NCBI GenBank assembly: GCA_019419505.1 | Contig: DXZS01000004.1 | Location: 1-64,000, forward strand | From: Collinsella sp. | GTDB lineage: Bacteria > Actinomycetota > Coriobacteriia > Coriobacteriales > Coriobacteriaceae | Direction: 5' to 3' | Length of the DNA: 64,000 nucleotides | Shown here: piece by piece, positions 31,893 to 40,458 of the stretch | How the letters are laid out: the number at the start of each line of letters is the position of its first letter | How positions within the stretch are numbered: position 1 is the first letter of the stretch | The notes under the pieces: generated by a model | Databases searched by the model: none | Told to the model about the DNA's origin: nothing | Seen by the model: the letters and a program-made list of their open reading frames with translations, nothing else | Translations under genes and position numbers: made by a program

Positions 31893-32685
31893 AGCTTAGC
31901 AGCATGCGGTCGTTGGCGAGCTCGCCGCCCGAGACCTCCTCGAACTTCTGCAGCAGGTCGGCCACGGTGAGCGACTTCTTCTCGTCACCGGCCACGTCGT
32001 AGATCACGTGGCCTTCGTGCATCATGATCAGACGGTTGCCCAGACGGATAGCGTCGTTCATGTTGTGCGTGACCATGAGCGTGGTCAGGTGGTTCTCGTC
32101 GACGATCTCCTCGGTCAGGTTGAGCACCTTAGAGGCCGTCTTGGGGTCGAGGGCCGCGGTGTGCTCGTCGAGCAGCAGCAGGCGCGGCCTGGTGAGCGTG
32201 GCCATCAGCAGGGTGAGCGCCTGGCGTTGGCCGCCCGAGAGCAGGCCGACCTTGGCGTTGAGACGCGTGTCCAGACCAAGGTCCAGGCGCTTGAGTAGCT
32301 CAACGTACTCATCTTTCTCGGCCTTGGTGACGCCCCACGAAAGGCCGCGACGCTGGCCGCGACGCTTGGCGAGGGCCAGGTTCTCGGCGATTTGCATGTC
32401 GGCAGCGGTACCGCGCATGGGGTCCTGAAACACGCGGCCCAGGTACTTGGCGCGCTGCGACTCGCTCAGGCGCGAGATATCGGTGCCGTCGAGCTCAATA
32501 ACGCCCGAATCGAGCGGGTACACGCCGGCGATCATGTTGAGCAGCGTGGACTTGCCGGCGCCGTTGCCGCCGATCACGGTTACAAAGTCGCCGTCATTCA
32601 GGGTGAGGTCGACGCCGGTGAGCGCGCGCTTCTCGGTGACGGTGCCCTTGTTAAAGGTCTTCTTGACGTGCGAGAGCTTAAGCAT
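31891..32685 (-). CDS. ABC transporter ATP-binding protein (TrpXYZ type)
   Basis: A 264-residue ATPase that powers the adjacent importer. It shows Walker A GGNGAGKSTL, Q-loop VFQDPMRGT, signature LLSGGQRQAL, Walker B LLLLDEHTAAL and the switch histidine in MVTHNMNDA. Glu follows the Walker B Asp, so it should hydrolyse ATP. The start at 32685 (MLKLSHVKKTF) is preferred to the overlapping ATG at 32694, which abuts the GGGGG ribosome-binding site. It overlaps the permease stop by 8 nt. It is last in a three-gene operon read on the minus strand. Confidence 0.9.
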   Translation of the reverse strand: MLKLSHVKKTFNKGTVTEKRALTGVDLTLNDGDFVTVIGGNGAGKSTLLNMIAGVYPLDSGVIELDGTDISRLSESQRAKYLGRVFQDPMRGTAADMQIAENLALAKRRGQRRGLSWGVTKAEKDEYVELLKRLDLGLDTRLNAKVGLLSGGQRQALTLLMATLTRPRLLLLDEHTAALDPKTASKVLNLTEEIVDENHLTTLMVTHNMNDAIRLGNRLIMMHEGHVIYDVAGDEKKSLTVADLLQKFEEVSGGELANDRMLLS

Positions 32686-33601
32686 CTGCCTCATCCCCCT
32701 TCGTGTAGGAGCTGCGGAGCTTATAACGCTCCCAAACCACGGGCACGCACAGGGCCACGGCAACGATCACGGCGGAGAGCAGCTTCATGTCGTTGGCGTC
32801 CATGCCCAGCTGCAGCACGATGGCGCGGATAAGGAAGTACACCACGGAGCCAAAGACGGCGGAGGCAAGACGGACGCTAAACTGCGTGAGTCCGCCGGGC
32901 AGCAGGCGACCGAGCACCTCGCCGATGACGATGGCGGCAAGGCCGATAACGATGGCACCGGTGCCCATGCCAATGTCGGCATACTTTTGGCTCTGGCAGA
33001 TAAGCGCACCCGAAAGGCCGATGAGAGCGTTGGAGAGCACGAGAGCGATCATCTTGGTGTAGTTGGTGTTAACGCCCAAGGCGCGGATCATGTACTCGTT
33101 GTTGCCGGTGGCGCGCAGCGCGGAGCCGATCTCGGTACCAAAGAACCAGTACAGAATGGCAACGATGGCCACGGCGAGCAGGATGCCCAAGATGATGGCA
33201 ACGGTGGACTGCGGCAGACCGGTCATATTGCTGACGGCCGAGAACACGGTGCCCTTGGCAAGGATGGGCGTGTTGGATTTGCCCATGATGCGCAGGTTGA
33301 CGGACCACAGGCTGATCTGGGTGAGGATTCCGGCGAGGATCGCGGGAATCTCGAAGACGGTGGTCAGAATGCCCGTGACCGCGCCCGCGATGGCGCCGGC
33401 GCACATGCCGGCCAGCACGGCGAGCAGCGGGTCGACGTTATTGTTGACGATGAGTACGGCGCAGACACAGCCGCCGAGGGCAAAGCTGCCGTCGCAGGTC
33501 ATATCGGGGATGTCGAGCAGGCGGAACGTGATAAACACGCCAAGCACCATAATGCCCCAGAGGACGCCCTGCGAAACGGCGCCCTGCAATGCAATGAGCA
33601 T
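32678..33601 (-). CDS. ABC transporter permease (TrpXYZ type)
   Basis: A 307-residue permease with eight or more hydrophobic helices, of the branched-chain/ribose permease superfamily as found in ABC_sub_bind systems (LLDIPDMTCDGSFALGGCV near residue 28; LRATGNNEYMIRALGVN near 180; IVIGLAAIVIGEVLG). In well-studied Gram-positive relatives this set imports tryptophan or tyrosine, but substrates vary. It is the only permease gene, so it should work as a homodimer. A perfect 24-bp hairpin lies between it and the binding-protein gene upstream. Confidence 0.85.
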   Translation of the reverse strand: MLIALQGAVSQGVLWGIMVLGVFITFRLLDIPDMTCDGSFALGGCVCAVLIVNNNVDPLLAVLAGMCAGAIAGAVTGILTTVFEIPAILAGILTQISLWSVNLRIMGKSNTPILAKGTVFSAVSNMTGLPQSTVAIILGILLAVAIVAILYWFFGTEIGSALRATGNNEYMIRALGVNTNYTKMIALVLSNALIGLSGALICQSQKYADIGMGTGAIVIGLAAIVIGEVLGRLLPGGLTQFSVRLASAVFGSVVYFLIRAIVLQLGMDANDMKLLSAVIVAVALCVPVVWERYKLRSSYTKGDEADA

Positions 33602-33690
33602 GCTTCATACCTCCTAGGATAGGGTGGACACGTGATGTTCCATAATAGCGGTAACAATGAATATAAGAACGGCAGGCAAACGTTTTGTTA

Positions 33691-33749
33691 TATCTGAGCC
33701 ATTGGGGCGAACGCCGGTCTATGACGTTCGCCCCAATGGCTCAGATATT
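33691..33749. repeat. Perfect 24-bp inverted repeat inside the ABC operon
   Basis: ATATCTGAGCCATTGGGGCG followed by AACG (starting near 33691) is repeated exactly in inverse, ending near 33749, around an 11-base loop CCGGTCTATGA. No T tract follows on the minus strand. Placed between the binding-protein and permease genes, it may stabilise the upstream mRNA or reduce read-through. Confidence 0.8.
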
Positions 33750-33803
33750 GAATAACGCAGCTATGGGCGAGAACGAACCCTAGATGCGTTACGGCGCATG
33801 GTG

Positions 33804-34784
33804 CTACTCGTCCAGGGCGGAAAGGTCGATGCCCAACGCCTCGGCCATCTCGTCGTTCTTGACGACGACCAGGTCCTTGCTCGAGAGGTGCTCGATAGCC
33901 ATATCCTCGGGCTTGGCCTCGCCCTTCAGGATCTTAACGGCCATCTCACCTGCAGCGTAGCCCAGATCCTCATAGTTGATGGAGAGGGTGAACAGGCCGC
34001 CGGCCTTGCACATACCCTCCTCGCCGGTAACAAAGGGGAGCTTGTTCTCCTTGCAGATCTGACCGACCTGCGAAGCGCCCGCGGCGATGGTGTTGTCGGT
34101 GGGGGAGTAGAGCGCGTCGACCTTGCCCACGGCAGACTCGACGACGGACTGAATCTCGTTGGAGCTCGAGACGGTGAAGTCAGTGTACTCGAGGCCCAGC
34201 TTGTCGAGCTCCTTCTTGGCGGCCTTGATCTGGACATCGGAGTTGGACTCGGCGGTGCAGTAGAGCAGGCCGACCTTCTTTACGTCGGGCAGGACCTTCT
34301 GCATCATCTCGAGTTGCTCGGCGACCGGGGTAAGGTCGGAGGCGCCGGTGACGTTGGTGCCGGGCTTGTCGTTGTCCTGGACCAGGCCGGAGGCGGCGTA
34401 GTCGGTGATGGCGCAGCCCACGATGGGGATATCCGCCGTGGCACCGGCAGCAGCCTGTGCGGCAGGCGTGGCGATGGCGTAGATCAGGTCGACGCCATCG
34501 CCCACGAACTTGTCGGCGATGGACTTACACGTGGACTGGTCGTTCTGGGCGTTCTTCTGGTCGATCTTGACCTTAAGGCCGCTTTTCTTGATGGCCTTGA
34601 CAAAGCCGTCGTTGGCGGCATCGAGTGCGGAGTGCTCGGTGAGCTGCAGAACGCCGATGGTGTAGTCGGAACCGGTGGCAGCAGAGCCGGAACCAGAGTT
34701 GCCGCCGCATCCGGCGAGCGGGGCGAGCGCGAGCAGGCCGGCGGAGACCAGAAGGCTCCTGCGGCTGATGGTGATGTCCTTCAT
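33804..34784 (-). CDS. ABC transporter substrate-binding lipoprotein (ABC_sub_bind)
   Basis: A 326-residue lipoprotein that captures the ligand outside the cell. The signal is RRSLLVSAGLLALAPLAGC with Cys26 as the lipid anchor, followed by a Gly/Ser linker. The two-lobed binding domain begins YTIGVLQLTEHSALDAANDGF and includes AIATPAAQAAAGATADIP and LYSPTDNTIAAG, typical of the ABC_sub_bind (TrpX) family. The ATG at 34784 follows GGGGG. It is first in the operon with permease and ATPase genes. The ligand is probably an aromatic amino acid, by family analogy only. Confidence 0.9.
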   Translation of the reverse strand: MKDITISRRSLLVSAGLLALAPLAGCGGNSGSGSAATGSDYTIGVLQLTEHSALDAANDGFVKAIKKSGLKVKIDQKNAQNDQSTCKSIADKFVGDGVDLIYAIATPAAQAAAGATADIPIVGCAITDYAASGLVQDNDKPGTNVTGASDLTPVAEQLEMMQKVLPDVKKVGLLYCTAESNSDVQIKAAKKELDKLGLEYTDFTVSSSNEIQSVVESAVGKVDALYSPTDNTIAAGASQVGQICKENKLPFVTGEEGMCKAGGLFTLSINYEDLGYAAGEMAVKILKGEAKPEDMAIEHLSSKDLVVVKNDEMAEALGIDLSALDE

Positions 34785-34847
34785 ATCATTACCCCCAGTA
34801 TAAAAATGGCTGGAAACACTGCACTGGGACAAAGTGCAAGTGGAACT

Positions 34848-34875
34848 ATAGTAACGCCGATGTCCATTTTTACAA
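34848..34875 (-). promoter_or_regulatory. Promoter of the ABC transporter operon
   Basis: On the minus strand TTGTAA (34875-34870) and TACTAT (34853-34848) are separated by 16 bp, about 65 bp before the lipoprotein start. Confidence 0.65.
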
Positions 34876-34944
34876 CAGCCTGGCGGGTTTTTTAATACAG
34901 AACCGGATGGGCAGTATGGGTAGTCGAATGGGTGGCAGAGATGC

Positions 34945-35733
34945 TCATGCGGCGGAGGCGGCGTCATCATCCTCGTCCAGGGCGGCAAAGAGTTTCTTGC
35001 CGTCAAGGAGGCGCGTACTGACGTTTCTCATACGGGCGATCTCGACGGTGCGCAGCGTATCGTCGGTGCCTCGGGCGTCGTAGACCGTTCCCAGCAGATA
35101 CGAGATGCCATCGCGCTGCCTGATGGCAAAGGGTCGGAGCGTCATCCGCACCGCTTCGGTTTCGCCACGGGCGAGGGTACTCGAGATATCAAAGCTGACG
35201 GTCGTTCCGTGGTCGATGGCCTGCTCGACGAGCTCGCACGTGTCGATGCGCTTGATGGGCGTGCGTGTTGCCTTGGTAGCCTTGCTGCCTGCGCTTGGAG
35301 CGGGTTCGGGTGTATCGAGGTAGCCGCGAACGTCGGCACTCGCCATGGCAACTAAATGCTGCGCCATGCTTTTTCGAATGGCGATGGGCGTAGAACGGTT
35401 GCGCATGACCATGCCGTGAAGCCGGATGATCTCCTCGTCGGTGAGTGGACGGGTCAAGAGCCGATACCCCACGCCGCGCTTGTATTCAATCTCATATCCG
35501 GCGTGGCGAAGTGCGGAGATGGCGGTGTAGATGCTGCGCCGCGCCGCCGAGATGGGCATGCGGGCGGGGTCGTCGGGATGGGCGAGGCGCCGGATCAACT
35601 CATCGGAAAGCATGGCCTTGTCCTCGCCGGTGTTTTCGCTCAAGAGCTGCAGGATGCGAACGGCGCGATAGGCTGCCATCGAGGCGGCGCCTCTAGTCGT
35701 GGTGTCGTAGGTTTCAACAGCGGCTTCGGTCAT
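34945..35733 (-). CDS. WYL-like HTH transcriptional regulator
   Basis: A 262-residue regulator. Residues about 20-105 form a winged-helix-like region (YRAVRILQLLSENTG...SAARRSIYTAISALRHAGYEIEYKRGVGYRLLTR). The C-terminal half resembles a WYL-type ligand domain (VSFDISS...VRMTLRPFAIRQRDGISYLLGTVYDARGTDDTLRTVEIARM), where a WYL-like Phe/Tyr strand and the R-rich LRTVEIARMR end fit. Such proteins often sense nucleotides or DNA ends. The ATG at 35733 is preferred because GGAAAGG leaves an 11-nt spacer; the GTG at 35742 is too close. Its target is unknown; it is upstream of the ABC operon on the same strand. Confidence 0.7.
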   Translation of the reverse strand: MTEAAVETYDTTTRGAASMAAYRAVRILQLLSENTGEDKAMLSDELIRRLAHPDDPARMPISAARRSIYTAISALRHAGYEIEYKRGVGYRLLTRPLTDEEIIRLHGMVMRNRSTPIAIRKSMAQHLVAMASADVRGYLDTPEPAPSAGSKATKATRTPIKRIDTCELVEQAIDHGTTVSFDISSTLARGETEAVRMTLRPFAIRQRDGISYLLGTVYDARGTDDTLRTVEIARMRNVSTRLLDGKKLFAALDEDDDAASAA

Positions 35734-35982
35734 GGTGCCCACGTCCTTTCCGTTTTGGGTGGCGACGGTATGGAGCCTAGGACGTAGGGCTTTCCCAGGG
35801 GCGCAGGGCGCTCTGGGCGGTCGGTAGTCGTCGGCAAACGGCGGGTCGAGTTTTCAACAGCCCTGCTCAACTGACCAAAAACTTGCCAAAAGCTTGACGG
35901 ATGCTGTTGAAAAAAAGCGCCCTCGGCTTGCCGAGAGGCGCTGACGCGATGTGCTGTAACGCGCTGGGTGGCGCTGTGGCGA
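35734..35982. other. Intergenic region between asnS and the WYL-like gene
   Basis: About 250 bases without a gene. It contains the WYL-like gene's leader and, at its low end, the asnS terminator. No repeat of the window's main families was seen. Confidence 0.5.
35908..35942 (-). terminator. Intrinsic terminator of asnS
   Basis: On the minus strand GCGCCTCTCGG pairs with CCGAGGGCGC (35941-35917), followed by TTTTTTT (35916-35910). Confidence 0.88.
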
Positions 35983-37386
35983 TTAGAAGTCGGCGTTACC
36001 CACGGTGCGCGGGTGCGGCAGGACGTCGCGGATGTTGCCCACGCCGGTCAGATACATGACCAAGCGCTCGAAGCCCAGACCATAGCCGGCGTGCTTGCAG
36101 GAACCGTAGCGGCGCAGGTCAAGGTAGTACTTGTACTGCTCGGGATTCATGCCCAGGTCCTTGATGCGGGCCTCGAGCAGATCCAGGCGCTCCTCGCGCT
36201 GGGAGCCGCCGATAATCTCGCCGATACCGGGAACCAGGCAGTCGGCGGCGGCGACGGTCTTGCCGTCTTCGTTCATGCGCATGTAGAACGCCTTGATCTC
36301 GGCTGGGTAGTCGGTCACGAAGGTCGGGCGCTTAAAGTGCTCCTCGGTCAGGAAGCGCTCGTGCTCGGTCTGCAGGTCGATGCCCCAGCTCACGGGGTAG
36401 TCAAACTTGTGACCGGCGGCGACGGCCTGCTCCAGGATTTCGACGGCCTCGGTATAGGTGACGCGGGCGAAGTCGGAGTTTGCCACGTGGTCTAGGCGCT
36501 CGAGCAGACCCTTGTCCACAAACTTGTTGAGCATATTGAGCTCGTCGGGGCAGGTTGCCATAACGTCCTTGAGGACGTACTTGAGCATGGCCTCGGCGTT
36601 ATCCATGTAGTCGTTAAGGTCGGCAAAGGCCATCTCGGGCTCGATCATCCAAAACTCGGCGGCGTGGCGCGTGGTGTTGGAGTTCTCGGCACGGAAGGTG
36701 GGGCCAAAGGTGTACACGTCGCCAAAGGCCATGGCGAAGTTCTCGGCGTTGAGCTGGCCGGATACGGTAAGGCTTGCGTGCTTGCCAAAGAAGTCCTGGC
36801 TCCAGTCGACCTCGCCGGACTCGGTGAGGGGCGGATTTTTGGGATCGAGCGTGGTCACGCGGAACATCTCGCCGGCGCCCTCGCAGTCACTCGTGGTGAT
36901 GATGGGGGTGTTGACGTAGACAAAGCCCTGCTCCTGGAAGAAGCGGTGGATGGCAGCGGCCGCGACAGAGCGGATGCGGAACACGGCGCGGAACAGGTTG
37001 GTGCGCGGGCGCAGGTGCTGCTGGGTGCGCAGGAACTCGACGGTTGCGCGCTTCTTTTGCAGCGGGTAATCCGGGGCGCTCGTGCCCTCGACCTCGATGG
37101 AGGTGGCAGAAAGCTCGAAGGGCTGGGGCGCATCGGGGGTCAGTTTGACGGTGCCGGTGCAAATGAGTGCGGCCGAGACATTTTGGTGGGCGATCTCGTC
37201 GTAGTTGTCGAGCGCCTCGCGGTTCATGACGACCTGCAGGTCGCGGAAGCAGCTGCCGTCGTTGAGCGTAACAAAGCCAAAGTTCTTCATGTCGCGGACG
37301 GACTTGACCCAGCCGGCGACGGTGACGGTCTGGCCGCCGAGCGACTCGGCATCGGCATAGAGCTGCGCGATTTTGGTGCGGTTCAC
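35983..37386 (-). CDS. asnS: Asparaginyl-tRNA synthetase
   Basis: A 467-residue class II synthetase charging tRNA-Asn. The N-terminal OB fold is QTVTVAGWVKSVRDMKNFGF. Motif 2 appears as FGPTFRAENSNTTRHAAEFWMIE; motif 3 as GYGLGFERLVMYLTGVGNIRDVLP. Absence of the AspRS insertion and the NTTRH word support Asn over Asp. The start is the GTG at 37386, because GGGAGG is 4 nt upstream; the ATG in TTATGGGAGG lies before that site and adds three residues only. A direct AsnRS means that Asn-tRNA need not depend on amidation. Confidence 0.96.
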   Translation of the reverse strand: MNRTKIAQLYADAESLGGQTVTVAGWVKSVRDMKNFGFVTLNDGSCFRDLQVVMNREALDNYDEIAHQNVSAALICTGTVKLTPDAPQPFELSATSIEVEGTSAPDYPLQKKRATVEFLRTQQHLRPRTNLFRAVFRIRSVAAAAIHRFFQEQGFVYVNTPIITTSDCEGAGEMFRVTTLDPKNPPLTESGEVDWSQDFFGKHASLTVSGQLNAENFAMAFGDVYTFGPTFRAENSNTTRHAAEFWMIEPEMAFADLNDYMDNAEAMLKYVLKDVMATCPDELNMLNKFVDKGLLERLDHVANSDFARVTYTEAVEILEQAVAAGHKFDYPVSWGIDLQTEHERFLTEEHFKRPTFVTDYPAEIKAFYMRMNEDGKTVAAADCLVPGIGEIIGGSQREERLDLLEARIKDLGMNPEQYKYYLDLRRYGSCKHAGYGLGFERLVMYLTGVGNIRDVLPHPRTVGNADF

Positions 37387-37489
37387 GTATCCTCCCATAA
37401 CGGTTGAATGATAGTTATCCATACAGTTCGATATTCTATCAGCTCGGCTCATTTGGGCTATACAGATAAGGCATTGGCGGGATGGTTTT

Positions 37490-37530
37490 CAAACGAAAAG
37501 CGCCCGCGGCCAAATGGTCGCGGGCGCTTG
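37490..37530 (-). terminator. Intrinsic terminator of the PTS EIIA gene
   Basis: On the minus strand AAGCGCCCGCG and CGCGGGCGCTT (37529-37498) form a perfect stem, followed by TTCGTTT. Confidence 0.85.
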
Positions 37531-37566
37531 ACGAGGTGCCTTTTGGCTGTGTGGCACGGGGCCTGG

Positions 37567-38130
37567 CTACTTGGTCTTGGCTACCAGCAGCGGGTCGCCA
37601 AGCTTGACGAGCGGGTTGCCGCCGATAAGCGTTCCAGACTCGCCGACATGGTCGATGCTCTTAAGACGATCGAGCTCGGAGACGATGACGGTCACGATGT
37701 CCTCGTGACCAGCGGCCTTAATGGCCTCGCGGTCGAAGCTGATGAGCGGCTGGCCTGCCTTGACCACATCGCCCATCTCGACAAAGCGCGCAAAACCCTT
37801 GCCGTTCATTTCCACGGTGCCCAGGCCAACATGGATGAACACGCGAAGACCGTCCTCGGTGATCATGCCGATGGAGTGGTTGGTGACGGTAGTGGCGCCG
37901 ATGCGGCCGTTGGCGGGCGCATAGATGGTGTCGGTAATGGGCTCGATGCCATAGCCCTGGCCAAGCATGCCCGAGGCGATCGTCTCGTCGGGAACTTCGT
38001 CCAGGTTGACGAGCACGCCGTTGACGGGGGCATAGATGACGCCTTCGCGGGTGGCGAAGCTTGCTGAGGGCGGAACGGACGCCTCGCCCGACGAAGTGAA
38101 CGTGGACTTGAGCGAATCGAGCAGACCCAT
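37567..38130 (-). CDS. PTS glucose-type EIIA (Crr-like) protein
   Basis: A 187-residue EIIA of the glucose family, which passes phosphate from HPr to a sugar permease and may regulate other systems. The phosphorylation site is the His in VFIHVGLGTVEMNGKGF (near residue 107); the second active-site His lies in VTNHSIGM. The beta-sandwich hallmark PVNGVLVNLDEVPDETIASGMLGQGYGIEP is intact. It is a free-standing domain with a short N-terminal extension. The ATG at 38130 follows GGAGG by 5 nt. No PTS permease is adjacent, so it probably serves permeases elsewhere. Confidence 0.92.
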   Translation of the reverse strand: MGLLDSLKSTFTSSGEASVPPSASFATREGVIYAPVNGVLVNLDEVPDETIASGMLGQGYGIEPITDTIYAPANGRIGATTVTNHSIGMITEDGLRVFIHVGLGTVEMNGKGFARFVEMGDVVKAGQPLISFDREAIKAAGHEDIVTVIVSELDRLKSIDHVGESGTLIGGNPLVKLGDPLLVAKTK

Positions 38131-38378
38131 AGTTGCCTCCAACGTATCAAGCGCGCCTGTTGCACGCGTGTAATGTAGCCGGAAACGTTACGCATGTGTT
38201 TCCCGGCACGGTCAGCGTCCCTATTTTACGCTGTGAAACGATAGCGCTGAGCTGCGATTATGTGATATATCAGTTGAAAGGGAACTTATTGCGTGAGTGT
38301 TTCTGCGCCGTGGGTCCAACTGGGGTACGCTTGAGGACGAAAAAATAGTGCGCACGAATTGCGCGAAGGGAGCACCAA

Positions 38379-39281
38379 TTGATTATCGAGAGCCATGCGC
38401 TGTGGGGCGAGGAGCCGACTGAGGAATATCCGGCGACGTTTACCTATTTGGGCGCCGAGCCATTGCCCGATAAGCCTAATGGTCGTCGCCCGGCAGTGAT
38501 CATCTGCGGCGGAGGCGCGTTTACACACATCGCTCCGCATGAGCAAGATCCGGTGGCGTTTGCTTTTTTGGATCACGGGTACCAGGCCTTTGTGCTCAAT
38601 TATGTGACGAGCAGCACGGGCGACGTGAGTTTTCCGCACCCGCAGGCCGATCTTGCCAAGATGGTCGCCACGGTGCGCGCGAACGCCGACGAGTGGCATG
38701 TCGATCCCAGGCGCGTGTGCGTCGTGGGCTTTTCGGCGGGCGGCATGATCTGCGCCTCGCTGGCAGCGCAGTGGAAGGCCGGCCCCTTCGCGGCGCTCGC
38801 GGGGGCTCGTCCGGATGATATTCGCCCCGATGCCGTGGTGCTGGGCTATCCATTGCTCGATCTTGCCTATGTGCGCGACATGCAGACGCGCGATCCGCGC
38901 ATCGACTTGCGCGTGCCCAAGACGGGCGGCAAGACGGGACGCGATCTGCTCAATGACTACCTGTCGATGGTGACGGGCGGCGAGGCAACTGCCGAACACT
39001 TGGCCGACATCTGCCCCACCACGCATGTTTCGCGCCAGATGCCGCCGACCTTTGTATGGGGTGTGTCCGACGACAAGACGGCGCCGATTGCGCAGGTCTA
39101 TCCGTTTGCGCAGCGCATGGCCGAGGAGGGCGTTGCATGCGAGATGCACGTCTTTGACCAGGGCGGCCACGGCCTTTCGCTCGGCAACGCCAATACCGCG
39201 GTCGACAACGAGGACAAGCAGGTGGCGGTCCGTCCTTGGATTCGCCTAGCCTTCCGCTTCCTGGAGCGCCACGGCTTCTAG
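38379..39281 (+). CDS. Alpha/beta hydrolase (esterase/BD-FAE-like)
   Basis: A 300-residue alpha/beta-hydrolase. The oxyanion and nucleophile motifs are ICGGGAFTHIAPHEQDP and VCVVGFSAGGMICAS (Ser near 122). The catalytic Asp is probably in WGVSDDKTAP and the His in DQGGHGLSLGN. It most resembles esterases that remove acetyl or aryl groups from plant polysaccharide fragments, but the substrate is not determined. There is no signal peptide, so it is cytoplasmic. The start is TTG at 38379, 6 nt after AAGGGAG; no in-frame ATG lies near. A structured 3'-UTR repeat begins at the last base of its stop codon. Confidence 0.85.
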   Translation: MIIESHALWGEEPTEEYPATFTYLGAEPLPDKPNGRRPAVIICGGGAFTHIAPHEQDPVAFAFLDHGYQAFVLNYVTSSTGDVSFPHPQADLAKMVATVRANADEWHVDPRRVCVVGFSAGGMICASLAAQWKAGPFAALAGARPDDIRPDAVVLGYPLLDLAYVRDMQTRDPRIDLRVPKTGGKTGRDLLNDYLSMVTGGEATAEHLADICPTTHVSRQMPPTFVWGVSDDKTAPIAQVYPFAQRMAEEGVACEMHVFDQGGHGLSLGNANTAVDNEDKQVAVRPWIRLAFRFLERHGF

Positions 39282-39424
39282 TTACGCGGTTTTACCAAAC
39301 CGCGTAACAGCTCGACGCTGCAAACCCGCCAGAGCGGCAATCTGCCTTTCAACTGCGGCGGCATGACCAGAAAGTCAATGCCGCCTCGCTTCGCGTCACC
39401 TTGCTCGCTCTGGCGGGCTTTTGC
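39281..39424 (+). repeat. Structured 3'-UTR repeat, copy C
   Basis: The first hairpin is GTTACGCGGTTT-TACC-AAACCGCGTAAC (39281-39308), overlapping the last base of the stop codon. The outer stem pairs 39320-39340 with 39401-39424 (core CCCGCCAGAGCG/CGCTCTGGCGGG). The inner stem GGCGGCAT...ATGCCGCC (39357-39385) has the same GACC-AGAA-AGTC apex as copy A. No T run follows the inner stem here. Bases 39425-39553 show no gene. Confidence 0.82.
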
Positions 39425-39553
39425 TGTCGGCGTCAAAATATCGGTGTTGTCTTGGCTGCCAAAAGAATGACCCCTCGGGGACGGAGGAAAACGGATCAGT
39501 TTGGGCGGTGCTGGCGCCAAGGTTCAAGACCGACGTTGTCCCTTGTTGCTTTC

Positions 39554-40204
39554 CTACCAGACAGTGAACTGGGCGTTTTCCGTGTTCCAATGGACATCGC
39601 GAACGTAGTCGCGCACGCCCGTCGCATCTCGTGCTTCGAACAACTCAAGAATATGAGCATGTTCGCTGTTGGCTTTATTGAGCAGTTTGCACGCCGTCTC
39701 TTGGTCGACAGTCTCGTAATCGCGCTTGATAAAGCAGCGCTCGAGTTGCGAGATCATGTCGCGCAGACGGTCGTTGCCGCAGCGGTTGAAGTACGTAAGG
39801 TGAAAGTCTCGCTGAATGTCGTCGTACTTACGGATGAGGCCGCCTTGGATCGCGAGGTCCATGGAGCCGACGAGAAATTTAAGCTGCGTAATGTCATCGT
39901 CGGTTAGGTTCGGACAGGCGAGATATGCGGCCTGCCCGTCGAGCGGCCCCATAATCTCAAAGACTTCAACGGCGTTTTGCTGATCGAACCCACGGACGCG
40001 GAATCCGCGGCGGGGGAGATTGTCCAGGTAGCCATCGCTTGCCAGCTGGATGAGCGCCTCGCGGACCGGCGTGCGCGACACGCCCATGGCATCGCAGATC
40101 GCTTGCTCGCTCAGCCGGTCGCCGGCGGACAACTCGCCGGCGTCAATACGGCTCGAAATATAGTCGTATACGTGGTCCTTCAGGGGCCTTCTGAGCGTTT
40201 CCAT
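39554..40204 (-). CDS. GntR-family (FCD subfamily) transcriptional regulator
   Basis: A 216-residue regulator with a winged helix (residues about 8-70: PLKDHVYDYISSRIDAGELSAGDRLSEQAICDAMGVSRTPVREALIQLASDGYLDNLPRRGFRV) and an all-helical FCD ligand domain with likely metal-binding His residues (DFHLTYFNRCGNDRL; SEHAHILELFEARD). It is divergent from the DDAH gene. The palindrome TTGTATACAA in the shared intergenic region fits the type of site bound by such regulators. It probably controls the DDAH/antiporter genes in response to an arginine derivative; the ligand is an inference. Confidence 0.88.
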   Translation of the reverse strand: METLRRPLKDHVYDYISSRIDAGELSAGDRLSEQAICDAMGVSRTPVREALIQLASDGYLDNLPRRGFRVRGFDQQNAVEVFEIMGPLDGQAAYLACPNLTDDDITQLKFLVGSMDLAIQGGLIRKYDDIQRDFHLTYFNRCGNDRLRDMISQLERCFIKRDYETVDQETACKLLNKANSEHAHILELFEARDATGVRDYVRDVHWNTENAQFTVW

Positions 40205-40351
40205 GAGCTTGTGTTCCTTAACGGTATATTTCTAAAATTAAATACGTTTCGCTTGAATAGCTCAGTCGAATTATAGAACGACCAGCTAAATCGTGCTACT
40301 TTGCGCCGATAAGCAGGAATACGCTTACCGAGGATTATCTACCGTTCGGGA

Positions 40352-40368
40352 TTGTATACAATATACAA
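40352..40368. promoter_or_regulatory. Candidate GntR operator TTGTATACAATATACAA
   Basis: The perfect palindrome TTGTATACAA (40352-40361) is extended by ATATACAA. It lies between divergent gntR and DDAH genes, about 90 bp before the DDAH start. FCD-type GntR regulators frequently bind TTGTATACAA-like sites. Confidence 0.65.
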
Positions 40369-40458
40369 AACAGCAAAGACACCCTAAGATAAAGCCATCG
40401 GAAGGAAGGCGGACGCAAGGAAGTCCGCTCAGTACTATGAGATCCAAGGAGGATCATC

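Noticed and set aside
34785..34944. T-box or tryptophan-sensing leader before the TrpXYZ-like operon
   Set aside because: The 160-base region has a promoter but no T-box sequence or terminator/antiterminator pair.
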